Shown: positions 33,440-44,982 of the stretch, one piece after another
How the letters are laid out: every line of letters begins with the position of its first letter
How positions within the stretch are numbered: the stretch's first letter is position 1
Origin: Solanum dulcamara
Lineage: Eukaryota; Streptophyta; Magnoliopsida; Solanales; Solanaceae
Assembly (NCBI RefSeq): GCF_947179165.1
Contig: NC_077237.1
Coordinates: 16,701,523 to 16,765,522, forward strand
DNA: 64,000 nucleotides
Direction: 5' to 3'
Notes under the pieces: generated by a model
What the model was told of the DNA's origin: nothing
The model's database searches: none
The model's input: the letters and a program-made list of their open reading frames with translations, nothing else
Position numbers and translations under genes: made by a program

Positions 33440-33800
33440 TGAACGTAGTTGAAGACTCAGTTTTTCAGAGAAAAAGAAGAAGAAGAAGAAGACGAAGAAG
33501 AAGAAGCAGAGGAAGAAGAAGAGGAAGAAAAAGAGGAAGAAAAAGAGGAAGAGGATGAGGAGGAAGAGGAAGAGGAAGAGGAAGAGGATCAGCTGAACCT
33601 TTTCATTTGGGGCTAAAATGCCCTAACCTCCTTACAGTGTACAAGCTCTGTATATATAGCTGTAATTAGCATCTAACTAACTTTGTTTTTCTAACTAATT
33701 GTTAGTTAGTTAGTTCTAACTAATAGTTGGTAAAAGACTAAACTACCCCTGCTTGTAACTTCTTATTCTAACCTTCTTAATCATCTTCTTATATCCAACA
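33440..33800 (-). mobile_element. 3' LTR of the minus-strand copia element, 361 bp
   Basis: On the plus strand from TGAACGTAG to CCAACA; on the element's strand it starts TGTTGGATATAAG and ends in CA. Contains a short GAA/GAG tract (about 33470-33590). A polypurine tract, TTAAAGGGGAG on the minus strand, lies at 33801-33811. Target duplication CAAAC at 33435-33439 and 39315-39319. Confidence 0.9.
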
Positions 33801-36800
33801 CTCCCCTTTAAGCTAGGAGGTGTAAAGATATTCAAAACTCCTAGCTTGAATAGAAGATGTTCATGTTGAACTCTAGATAGTCCTTTGGTTAGTATATCTG
33901 CAGGTTGTTCTTGAGTTGGTAGATAGTTTACTTTGATCAACCCTTGTTGTAACCTTTCTCTAATGAAGTGACAATCTATTTCTATATACTTTGTTCTTTC
34001 GTGGTATACTGGATTTGCTGCAATCTGAATATCAACTTTGCTATCACTATAATTTGTACTGGCAACTCAACTCCAGCCTCCACTTTCTTCAACATTTCAA
34101 GTAGCCATACTAACTCTAACACAGTAGAAACCATGCTTCTATACTCAACTTCAGCTGAACTCCTTGATACTGTGGTCTGCTTCTTGGCTTTCCATGATAT
34201 CAAAGACTTTCCAATCTTGATCATGTAGCCTGTGACAGATTTTTTGGTGAGTGGACAAGCAGCTCAATCTGCATCACAAAATGCAGTGACCTGACTGTCT
34301 GATTAGCTGGACAGTAGTATGCCTTGTCTAGGTTTCCTCTTTAATTACCTGACTACTCTTAGTGCAGCCTGCATGTGAGATTATTTTGGCTGATTTAGAA
34401 ACTGGCTTAATGTCTGAGTACTGAAGGAGATTTCTGGTCTTGTCACATTGAGATACAATAGCTTACCTATGAGTTTTTGATATGCTGCTTGGTTTATCAG
34501 AGGATCATCTGACTCTTTTTGCTTCTGGTTCACATGGTCATCATACTGCCTTGATATGAGTTTGATGTTGACATCTATAGGTGTTCCTGCTGGCTTGGCT
34601 GCTGTCATCCCTACCTCTGGTATAAGTTCAAGAGTATACTTCCTCTGATGCATAAGTATCCCTTTTATGAACCTTGTAAATTTAATCCCCAGGAAATATT
34701 TGAGCTCACCTAAGTCTTTTATCTTGAAGGCTCTTTGTAAGGCCTTTTTTTTTCTTCTATCAGCTTCAAGTTGCTGCTAGTTATTAACATATTATCTATA
34801 TATACAAGTACAATTGCAATTCCTTGAGCTGATTTGTTGATGAACAAGGAGTAATCATATTGACTTTGTTTAAACTTAAGGGAAATAAGAGCTTCAGTAA
34901 GTTTGTGATTCCATTGTCTTGGAGCTTGCTTAAGTCCATATAAAGACTTTGTCAGTCTACACACCTTCTTCCCTTGACTGACAAATCCTTGAGGAAGTTG
35001 CATATAGATTTTATCCTCTAAATCTCCATGAAAAAAGGCATTGTAGACATCCATTTGATGGATGTGCCACTATTTGAAGGCTGCAAGGGATAGAATAGTC
35101 CTCACTGTTACCATTTTCACAACAGGAGAAAAGGTCTCTTTGTAATCAATTCCTTCTTGCTGACTATAGTCCTTTGCAACTAACCTGGCTTTGAACCTTT
35201 CTATTTCCCCTGTGGACTTATATTTAACCTTATAAATCCATCTGCAATCAATAGGCTTCTTGCCTGCAGGTGAGGTAGTAATCTCCCAAGTATGATTGCT
35301 CTCTAATGCCTGGATCTCTGCTTGCATATCATCAACCCATCTTGGATCCTTGATAGCTTCTGCATAATTGGTAGGTTCTGTCACAGTGGAGGTAGCTGCA
35401 ATGTAGCACTGATAAGAGAGTGATAAATAAGAGTAGGTCATATATTAGACAAGGGATAAGGAATATATTTGGTTGCATTGAAGGAAACAAAATCTTTCAG
35501 CCAAAGAGGGAGTTGTTTAGATCTTGTAGACTTTCTAGTGACCTGTGGAACCACTGGAGTTTGTGACACATTAGAGCCACTTGCATCAGAATGAACCTGC
35601 ACCTCAGATGGATTAAGATGTGCCTCAGGTTGTGAGCCACCTGTATTAAAACCTGTTATATCTACCCCTTCTGATATAACAGCTTGGTCAGTACTTGGTG
35701 ATACCATAGGAGCCATTTGAAAGAAATCTTGAGCAGCTATAACTGACTCTTGTAGGGTATCTACAAATATCTGCTGATGAGTAGAACTATCATCTTTGAC
35801 AAATGGAAAGATATCCTCCCTAAAGATAACATCCCTACTGATAAAGAAGGACCTGTTGAGTAGATCAAATAAAGTTTACCCTTTATGCACTTCAGAATAC
35901 CCCATGTGAACAACTGACTTTGATCTGGGTATGAGTTTATCATATTCAGTAAGATTCTTTGCAAAAGATAAGCATCCAATTGTCCTCAAATGAGATAAAA
36001 TAGGTTTGACACCATATAGTCTTTCATAAGGAGTTTGAAACTCAAGCACACTACTAGGAAGTCTGTTAATAAGATAAGTTGCTGCTAAGACACAGTGACC
36101 CCAAAACTTTATAGGTATTTTAGCTTGAAACCTTAAAGCTCTTGTGACTTTAAGCAGATGTCTGTGTTTCCTATCAGCAATACCATTTTATTGAGGAGTG
36201 TAAGTACAAGATTTTTGATGTATAATACCTAGTTCTTTAAAGCAACTATCACAAACTGAGTTAACAAATTCTATTCCATTATAAGATCTTAGAACCTTGA
36301 CCACTTTGCCAAACTGATTCTTAACATACTGCAGGAATATTGGAAGGGACACACAAACATCTGACTTTTGTTTCAGTAAAAATAACCAGGTCATTCTTGA
36401 AAAGTCATCAACTATTGTAAGAAAGTACTTGTTGCCATCAAAGGTAGGAGTATTATAAGGTCCCCAAAGATCAACATGTAGCAAGTCAAAGCAGTTACTA
36501 CTTTTGATGCTACTAGAAGGAAAAAATATCTGGTTTACTTTGCAATTGAACAAACTAAACACTTAGACACCTGACACATAGTGTGTTTATTCATAGTAAA
36601 CATCTTAGCAAGTACTGCTGAAGATACATGTTCAAGCCTTTGATGCTATAACTCCATGTCTGTGACTGAGTCCTTGACTTTAGAATGAACCGTATCAACA
36701 ACTAGAGCAGACTCCTTAGTATTATTGTCATTGCTTTGAGTTAATTTTCTCCACAGCAGATATAAGCCTCCTTCTTCTTTACCAACTTCCTTCACCTTCC

Positions 36801-38429
36801 CAGTGTAAAGCTCCTGAAAAACATAAAAATCAGGAAAGAAGGAGACTGAGCATCCTAATTCCTTTGTTATTTTGCTGATAGACATCACATTATACTTGAA
36901 CTCTGGTATGTGGAACACATTAGTAATGACACTTCTAGCTGATAGACTAGAAGAACCAATATGTGTTACTTGTGTGGTACACCCATTCGGTAAACATACA
37001 TCCTTAGGAATATCAAGCTTTAACACAGATTTCTGTTGTAACATATCCAAATTAGAAACCATATGGTTTGTTGCACCTGTATCTACAATCCACACATCAC
37101 TATTTTCAGTGACAAACAATGCCTTACCTACAATATTTGCCTTATTGCAGTCAAATGTAGTAACTCTTGATCTTGATTGTTGACTCATCATTTTAAGGAT
37201 GTGGTCATATTGATCTTTTGTGAATGTACATCCCTGAAGTAATTGTGTGATATCTTTTTCATCTTGACTTATAATATTATTAGATATAGAAGCTTCAACT
37301 GGGATTGGATCTGTGTTGTGCTGTGATGTGATGTTCCTTCCCCATACTGATTCATCATTTACATTGGTGTTCAAACCATAAGAAAATTTAGCCTGAACTG
37401 GTTGATGAGGTTGACTAGACAAGCTAGGAGTATCAGAATAAGCAGCATTTGCACTTTGTATCTTTCTCTTGGACTTAAAGTCTGGTGGATAACCAACAAC
37501 CTTATAACAAAATACTTTGGTATGACCTCTACATTTACATAAATCATAGATTAAGAGTGTATTTTTCTTGAACCTATGACTAGCACCTGAACCACTGCCA
37601 CCTTTAGAATATATAGCAGTTGACTCCAGAATGAAGGAATTTAGACTCAAGTTATTAATGCATATAACAACAGATTTTTGACTCTCATCTTCTACTATCA
37701 TAGCATATGCCTGATTGATAGTTGGTAGTAGATCTATCATAAGAATCTGACTCCTAGCTTGGTGATACAAATCATTTAGTCCAATTAAAAACTGATATAG
37801 CTTTGTTTGTTCATGTGAGTTACAAATCCTCTGGGTTTCTCACAGTTATAGCAAGGTGAGGGCACTAACACTTCAAACTCATCCCACAAGGCTTTTAGCT
37901 TTGTATAGTATACAGACACAGAAGCAGTCCCCTGCTGTAGAGTGGCAATTTCTTTATGTAAACTATAAGTCCATGATCCATCTACTCTATCAAATCTCTC
38001 TTGTAGATCAGTCCACATATTCAAAGCATTCGAGGCAAATGCAATTCCACTAAGTAGGCTCTTCAAAACTGAATTCATTAGCCAAGATAAGATAATAGTA
38101 TTCACTCATTCCCATTGACCCCACAGTTCTTCACTATACATTTCTTTCCTGCATATTCCATCCACTAACCCTAACTTGTTTCTTCCTAACAGAGCTAGTT
38201 TGATTGACCGATTTCATAAGGTATAGTTTTCCACATCATGCAACTGAAAGGATATAATGCTAATTCCACTTACATCCGTAGGGCTAAGAAATAGAGGATG
38301 ATTATAGTCAATACCTTTCCCATTGCTACTCGCAGAACTTACAGCCATAGCTATACCAATTCGTTGAACATTGAAGTGGTTCTGATTCAGATTCCGAGCT
38401 AAATCAGGTGTTGTTGCTTCACCTACCAT
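33743..38429 (-). pseudogene. Ty1/copia gag-pol pseudogene (-), Tork-like
   Basis: Domains in order on the minus strand: gag from 38429 (DYNHPLFLSPTDVSG, ILSWLMNSVLKSLLSGIAFA), a zinc knuckle near 37550 with the first Cys changed to Tyr, protease WIVDTGATNHM near 37090, integrase 36562-35761 (LLHVDLWGPY, VDDFSRMTWLF), reverse transcriptase 35441-34755 ([59 protein letters not shown]) and RNase H about 34653-33960 ([26 protein letters not shown]). Two catalytic changes are visible: integrase RSDNG reads RSYNG, and the RT motif YVDD reads YIDN at about 34790. There are also stops and frameshifts near 38210, 37780, 36600, 36190, 35070, 34740 and 33960. Complete in layout, dead in function. Confidence 0.92.
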
Positions 38430-38597
38430 TTCTTCAAGCTTCTTTTGGAATTTTATTACGGAAGTAACTGTTGATTGCAGATTTTAGCTTTAATGGAGCT
38501 TAGATCTACAGAACAATCTTAAAAATTGGATGAATCTATGAATCCGACTTCAATTCTTTGACTCAAACAGGAAATGACTTCTCACAGTAATCACTAT

Positions 38598-38615
38598 GAT
38601 GAAACTCTAATACCA
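38598..38615 (-). other. Primer-binding site of the minus-strand copia element
   Basis: On the minus strand TGGTATTAGAGTTTCATC, directly after the 5' LTR end; 11 of the first 12 bases match TGGTATCAGAGC (initiator Met tRNA). Confidence 0.85.
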
Positions 38616-39314
38616 TGAATGTAGTTGAAGACTCAGTTTTTCAGAAGAAGAAGAAGAAGAAGAAGAAGAAGAAGAAGAAGAAGAAGAAGAGGAGGAGGAG
38701 GAGGAGGAGGAGGAGGAGGAGAAAGATGAAGAGGAAGAGAAGAGGAAGAGAAAGAGGAAGAGGAAGAGAAAGAAGAAGAGGAAGAGAAAGAAGAGGAAGA
38801 GGAAGAAGAATAATAAGAGGAAAAAGAAGAAGATGAGGAAGAAGAAGAAGAGGAGGAGGAGGAGGAGGAGGAAGAAGTGGAAGAGGAAGAGGAAGAAGAG
38901 GAGGAGGAAGAAGTGGAATAGGAAGAGGAAGAAGAGGAGGAAGATGAGGAGGAAGAAGAGGAAGAGGACGAGGAGGACGATGAAGAGGAGGAGAAGGAGG
39001 AAGAGGAAGAGGAAGAGGAGGAAGAAGAAAAAGAAGAGGAAGCTAAAGAATAAGAGGAAGAAAAAAAAAGAGGAAGCTAAAGAAGAAGAAGAAGAGGGGG
39101 ATCAGCTGAACCTTTTTATTTGGGGCTAAAATGTCCTAACCTCCTTACAGTGTACAAGCTATGTATATATAGTTGTGATTAGCATCTAACTAACTTTGTT
39201 TTTCTAACTAATTGTTAGTTAGTTAGTTCTAACTAATAGTTGGTAAAAGACTAAACTACCTCTGCTTCTAACTTCTTATTCTAACCTTCTTAATCATCTT
39301 CTTATATCACAACA
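38616..39314 (-). mobile_element. 5' LTR of the minus-strand copia element, 699 bp
   Basis: Plus-strand TGAATGTAG to ACAACA. The non-repetitive part (from GATCAGCTGAACC to the end) is nearly identical to the other LTR, but the purine tract is about 455 bp instead of about 120 bp. TATA-like TATATATAG lies near 39161 on the plus strand. Followed by the CAAAC target duplication at 39315-39319. Confidence 0.9.
38645..39100. repeat. Expanded GAA/GAG purine tract in the copia 5' LTR
   Basis: About 455 bp of almost pure A/G on the plus strand, starting as perfect GAA repeats (38645-38688), then GAG repeats, then mixed GAAGAG units. Frames across it give Lys/Arg/Glu-rich peptides without sequence complexity and are not genes. 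Confidence 0.95.
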
Positions 39315-39319
39315 CAAAC

Positions 39320-39953
39320 CCTAGACAATTATCGAAATTATTTGTGGGGTAGTGTTTTACCGGCCAAGAAATTATAATTTGGTTACTTCTGTGCTATCAG
39401 AGGAAAATATATTAGTATGTATTATTTATGGTAAGCTAGGAATTTTGGTTATAGTTACTTAAATATCTACTACTATATATTTATATATTTCCTTGTTTCA
39501 TAGACCTAATTAGAATATGATATGATTGTATTCCCTTCTCTTTTTTATCCCTCCTCCTCCCCCATGTAATAAAATTAAAGTCAATTATTTGGGCTGATTT
39601 AATTAATGACGTGACTATATTATCATTGACCACGTCAATGTGTAAAAATCAAATTAAATATTCAAAAATTAATTATGAATGACTCATTGTTTATAATAGT
39701 ATTGGCATAAATGAGCCCAATTTTTAATAAATGATATAAATTAGAGATGGACATTCATTCTTCGGTTGTTTTATTAAATTTTCATTCGCTTATTTGATTT
39801 TTGATTTCAGAAAAATGTGCACCAAAGACCAAACCAATTATGTCGTTCAATTTGATTTGGTGTTTCCAAAAGGATTTGTGGTGTCTCCCATAAACATGAC
39901 ACAAAAATTAAAATTATAGATGTTGTGTATTGCCTTTGTTTAGCCAAGTTCAA
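39320..39953. other. AT-rich sequence without recognised feature
   Basis: No coding potential. The piece before the copia insertion (33334-33434) and this piece were contiguous before the element inserted at CAAAC. A TTCGGTTGTTTTATTAAATT stretch near 39756 resembles the GGTTCGGTTT-rich repeat at 42290. Confidence 0.35.
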
Positions 39954-39955
39954 TA

Positions 39956-40279
39956 CTTCCTCCATTTCTATATAATTGTCACCATTTTAGATTTATACCT
40001 CTTACAAAACTAGGTAAGTTTATCATTATATTCTTATTTAGTGTTTTTCTGAAGTCAAGTCTCTAATAAATGAACATGAAATTAAATTTATTAATATTAA
40101 TTAGTTTGACCAATACACATGAATTAATTACTTAATTTTTTTGGTTACATGCATACTTTCAAGGCTAATAACTCTAAGGGTAAAATAGGAAAAACAATGT
40201 CATTTATGCATTATTTTGTGAAATGACAAGTATTAAGGAACATCTATTAAAGACGACATATAAATAAAAATGGAGGGAT
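39956..40279. mobile_element. Stowaway-like MITE, 324 bp
   Basis: Starts CTTCCTCCATTTCTATATAA and ends, on the minus strand, ATCCCTCCATTTTTATTTAT; both ends are flanked by TA (39954-39955 and 40280-40281). TIRs of the CTCCCTCC type with TA target duplication mark Tc1/mariner-derived Stowaway MITEs. Non-coding. Confidence 0.82.
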
Positions 40280-40283
40280 TACC

Positions 40284-41500
40284 TGTCACGCCTCAAACGT
40301 ACACCCTAGATGTGGCTGACACTCAATGATATTGTTGGCTAGAGCGTACCCATAACATAACATTAGACATGAGCATACATCTAAACATAAGCGAAAGTAA
40401 TCAGTACAAGAGACAAGTCTTGTAAAAGAAACACCTTGCATAAACATGAGTCGTAGAATTTAAATCATGCGTTTGTATATCTAGAGAGTGGCCTGATCAC
40501 GCATTTGTATACTTAAGCCCACATCAGTAAAAAGTGCATCTCCCTCAGCAAAAGGGATGTAAATAATATGGAATAATGCTGTATGTAAAATGCTAGAATG
40601 AAACATAAGCGTACATATCAAGATCAGTAGAAGCAATTAACATAGTCATGATTGAAACATATGAAGATTAAAGGATGAAATCATTCAGACGACCTTAAGG
40701 ATATTTCTTTCATCATATTTTAGTTCATTATGCGAGTCTATTAATGTAATCGACATAAACTACCATATGAGCGCATGGAGTATGATCTCGGTCCTATCAG
40801 ATAAGACATCTCATACCTTGCTTGGTATGAGAAATACGTGTACATATCATGTGGATCCATAACTAGCCCTTATCAGGGACATAAAAGGAGGAGTCGCCGA
40901 ACCAACAGTCTGATCCTTAACCTATGTCGACAAACGTAGTTTCATTCATTCATCATTTAGACTCATGCTTTATCGGTTAATTATTTATCTCCCTTCAGCT
41001 CAAGTTTTCATGAATTAGCATGAAGGCTCATATTCATAACATTCAACGACCATAGTTCATAAATTTTATTCATATCATCACATCATGGGGTTACAGTTCA
41101 TGTATCATAACTTTGCATTCATGAGAGACATATATCATATCATAATATTGTAGTTAAGAAAACATATGATAATATCATAAGATTTATATTTGGAAAAAAT
41201 CATAGTTCAATATTTTAGGGTTTCGTAAAGTAATAATTTTCAAGAATTCATCAAGAAAATATCAATAAATCATTAAGAAGTTATTAAAAAGCCATTAAGA
41301 AATTATTAGACTTAAGTTTCAAGATAGAAATCGTTACTTTCATAATCACTTGTAATTTCATGAAGGAAATCTTTTAAGAAATCATGGGGTAAAGGATTAT
41401 TATGGAAATACAATACTTTCGTGGAGGATTCTTGGGGTTTCATAAAGCTGAATATGAAAATGGTGATGTGGCGCTCTCTAAGGGTTGGATTCCTATTTAT
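40284..41500 (-). mobile_element. LTR fragment related to the Tekay/Del family, minus strand
   Basis: Starts TGTCACGCCTCAAACGTACA and CCCTAGATGTGGCTGACACT, the complement of the LTR end at 479-518 and at 56608-56647. Further in it contains the same kinds of blocks (GTCGACAAACGTAG near 40925). The outer end expected as TGTTACA is not found, so the fragment is truncated; the end is approximate. Confidence 0.6.
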
Positions 41501-42289
41501 CTTTTTTGTGATTTATTTGATCTATTTTCTCATTTTAAAAGACATAAAATATTATAAAATATTAAAGCATAGTATTTAATTCTCTCCTCATTAAAACATA
41601 AACATAAAAGCTTCATTTACCAATTCTTTACAATAAAAGGCTTTTTCCACTACAAAAATTTATAAAATTTATGAGAATTTATTCCTCATCACTTAATTAC
41701 AAAATTTAAAAAGTTTTTTACCATTAACTTTTGAATACTATTTAAACAGACATACAATATAACATGGATTCTACATTTTTCTTTTTGCATAAATAGATAG
41801 GGTACAATCAATTAGATTTGGAACCATGACCTAAACATGATTCAAAGACAAATTTGTAATTTCAAGCATCAACATTGCTACTATTTGATGCTGCTCTAAT
41901 CTTGTTAGATTGTCAACACACTCATTTACCATCCAAGACACAAAACACCAGTCATATGGACATGAAATTATCAGACATTTACTGAATGTTATACCTATAC
42001 CATTAGTGAGGAGGTTGGTCAGAGAGTTTTTTTTGTTGTGATTACTGTCGAAGTGGTGAATTGCAGAAGAGCATGGCTAAGCGATCAATGGAATCTACAA
42101 GAATCAAAACACTTGTAAAAGTAATATCCTAAATTCACAAATAATTTGATAGATTTTGTAAGCAATGACTCTTGTATGAATGTAGTTATCTTTTCACTTC
42201 TTTCTTCTTTATTTTTTTCCATTGTAGAAGAAAATGATGAAGTATTTTATAGAAAAAATTAAGTATGGGAGATTTTTCTAGGGGTGGGC
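41501..42289. other. AT-rich intergenic sequence
   Basis: No open frame of note and no repeat that I recognise. Confidence 0.3.
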
Positions 42290-42450
42290 ATAAACATCGA
42301 AAAATCAAAATACCAAACCGAACCGAACTATTTTGATTTTTTGGTATTTCAGTTCGGTTTTGATTTTTGTTTTTTATAATTTTGATATTTCGATTTGGTT
42401 TTCGATTATTGAGTTACATAATTCAGTTTTTTCGGTTTAAACCAAAATTT
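42275..42450. repeat. GGTTCGGTTTTGATTTTT-type dispersed repeat
   Basis: Starts GGGGTGGGCATAAACATCGA and continues with AAACCGAACCGAACTATTTT and TCAGTTCGGTTTTGATTTTT. Such GGGTGGGCA plus AACCGAACC blocks are common in plant genomes, probably ends of non-autonomous DNA elements. The other end was not found. Confidence 0.4.
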
Positions 42451-42899
42451 TTAATATACTTCTATTTTTAATAGTTATTACACATATATAATATGTATAT
42501 ACAACCCATATAATTAAAATACTGGGTGTTCTTTGGTTTTGTCTCTTGATTTTGTTCTTTTGCGGTTTAATTAAATTTATAGTTGCAAAATTCTTCAGAG
42601 AAGTTCTTGTTTTTTGCTAGATTTTTGTTCTTTTGGGATTTCATAAAGTTGTGATCTTTTTTTGCTCATTTTCTTTGTTTCTCTCTTCTGGGTGCTCCTT
42701 TAGCATGCATTTGCCAATTGTTATGCTAGATTGTCTTCTTTAATAAATTAAGTGGAAATTGTCTTGAACGGTTCTTGATATTTTATTATAGATGATTTTT
42801 TTCTTAACATCCATGGTGTCTATTCAGTTTGTGGGCATCTCGACTAATTAAATAGAATACTTTATATGTTCCACCAACACTGATACCGAGTAATTCTAT

Positions 42900-43939
42900 T
42901 CATAAAGTTTAGACATATAGGAAAAAATCACCTAGTGTTTTTGTCTATGCTAGATATGGATTTTATCTTGATGACCAAATTTAACAGCCCTTTCGATGAG
43001 AATGATTTTCTATAAGAGCAGAGTTACATCTTGAGATCAATTGAGAGAGTTTTTGCCAAGGTGTAGTGAACAGGAAAACTATTGATGAATGATTTGGATT
43101 TTATTTTGAAAGTGCAAGAGGGGAGTAAATTGAATCTTTTTTATTTCCTTTAGTCGACTAGCAAGTAAAGCAGTCAACTATATCAACAAAATAGTAAAGA
43201 GAAAATTAAAGAGCATAAAGAAGAAGCGACTTCAAATAGTTTTATACTGGTTGGGATTCAATGTGGATCTTAGTCCAATCCCCTTGGATTGCAAGGATGT
43301 TCTACTAAGCTTTGTGAATGGGTTACAAAGGGTAAGTAAGGTAGATCCTAGATCTACACTCAATTTTTTTCTTGTTCTCTCTTTCTGTTTCACTATCTTT
43401 TGATACAATGCCTCACCACTCAGGTAAACTCTCTTCTATTTTTGATTACACAGTAATTCACAGAGAAATGACAATGTTTGATAAAGTAGAACTGGTTTGT
43501 AGAATGGATGGATGGATGTATGTCTGTGTCGACCACTAATCTTGTGATTTATAGAGTGTGTGGATGACTTCTGCAACCCAATATTTCTTTCCAAGAATAA
43601 GGACAAAGTCTAGCTTGACTTTGTATCTCTAGCCGTTAGAGTGTCTTCAAAATCCTTCTTGATATTTCGTGATATTCTTCTTTTCTTCCTCAAGATAAGG
43701 GTCTAATTCCCCTTACCAGATTTGCAGAGATTTTCTCTTTTCCTTTTGATGTTGTCTTCCTTGAAATAAGGAGTGTTGATGGATTTGCAAATCTCCTTGG
43801 ATTGATCTCTTTCTTTCTATTGAATTTGCAGATCTCCTTGGATTGATTCTTTTCTTCCTCACAGCCCTTGTGTTCTTCTTCTTTCCTTTTTAATGGTTTG
43901 ATAGTACCTGCATATTTATCATCAAAATTAGCTCCAACA
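42900..43939 (-). mobile_element. 3' LTR of a SIRE-like copia element (left edge approximate)
   Basis: On the minus strand the LTR starts TGTTGGAGCTAATTTTGATG at 43939, just after a polypurine tract (AAAAAGGGAGAGAT, 43940-43953) preceded by TGTCATCATAAAAAGG. That polypurine context is typical of the 3' end of SIRE/Maximus copia elements. Non-coding; left boundary is a guess. Confidence 0.55.
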
Positions 43940-44484
43940 ATCTCTCCCTTTTTATGATGACAATAAGTAATATAGTCGACTTTCCTTTGTAAGTAGACCC
44001 CTCCTGAGTTAATGGGTTGAATCACTAGTAGTCGACCCCCCCTGAGTTGAAGCTGTTTTTCTCCTCCTTGTACCTGTTATACTAATATAGTCTCCTTGTA
44101 CCTGTCATAATATTATATTCTCCTTGTATCTGTCATAATATTTCTATCTCCCTATTTGACATCAGTAAAAAGGAAAGAATAGGCATACCATATACCAAAT
44201 GGCACAGCACACTAATATAGGCTAAAGTCATATTAACACAGTCATAACACATTTGTCAACCAAGCAACAAAATAAGAGTAGCAGAGAAGAAATCATCTAA
44301 GGTCTTATGCCCTTTTACAATCAGAAAACAACATTTAACACAAATTAGTGTTGATTGCAAAGAAAGTAGGTAAGGGTGTTGATAGTAGCAGTCTTGAGAG
44401 CGTCAAACTGAGTGGAAATGGTAGCACCCACTCCTTCAGTACAACCATGAACACGATTCACAATTTTGACATCTCTTTTGATGA
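43940..44484 (-). mobile_element. 3' internal remnant of the SIRE-like copia element
   Basis: Holds the polypurine tract and a non-coding 3' region with repeated CTCCTTGTACCTGTCATA-like units (44065-44135). It stops where TGTTGACATCC begins at 44485. No pol sequence is left in the window. Confidence 0.5.
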
Positions 44485-44807
44485 TGTTGACATCCAATTT
44501 TGACCAATTCATAACTACTTTTTGGATTGCTATCTTACTAGATAGACATTTCTCAAAAAATATTTTTTTATTAAGTAAGTGAGTTTATATTTAGTTTAAC
44601 CAATAAATCGTATATTTTGACATTCATAATTTATAATACTTTTTGCTATTTATTATTATTATTACTATTATCTTTATTATTTTTATTTTTAAATAACAAG
44701 TTTTATACGTTCAAATATTTTTACGTGTCTATTTAGTATATATTATGTATATGTGTGTATTTTCTTTATATGTAAAATCTTACTTAATTAAGTTTATTTA
44801 TATGCAC

Positions 44808-44857
<50 letters not shown>

Positions 44858-44982
44858 ATATATATACACATACATATTGCATATCTATTTTAACATATCT
44901 TATACACATGGGCATATAAAAAGTTATTACTTAATTAAGTCTATTATGTATTTTACTTAATTATATTAATATATGTATTATA
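44485..44982 (+). mobile_element. Start of a Tat/Ogre-like LTR (split by later insertions)
   Basis: Begins TGTTGACATCCAATTTTGAC, matching the start of the solo LTR at 29952 (TGTTGACACCCAATTTTGAC) in 19 of 20 bases, then diverges. It contains (TA)n and (TG)n microsatellites at 44812-44858. A solo LTR interrupts it at 44983. Confidence 0.55.

Noticed and set aside
38615..39129. Open frames giving Lys/Arg/Glu-rich proteins
   Set aside because: They are translations of the GAA/GAG purine tract in a copia LTR; any frame of such a repeat stays open.
41501..42289. Search for a host gene in the AT-rich gap
   Set aside because: No frame over about 60 residues with plausible composition and no domain.
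43690..44025. 111-residue Lys-rich minus-strand frame
   Set aside because: It spans the polypurine tract and LTR start of a SIRE-like copia element, so it is non-coding.
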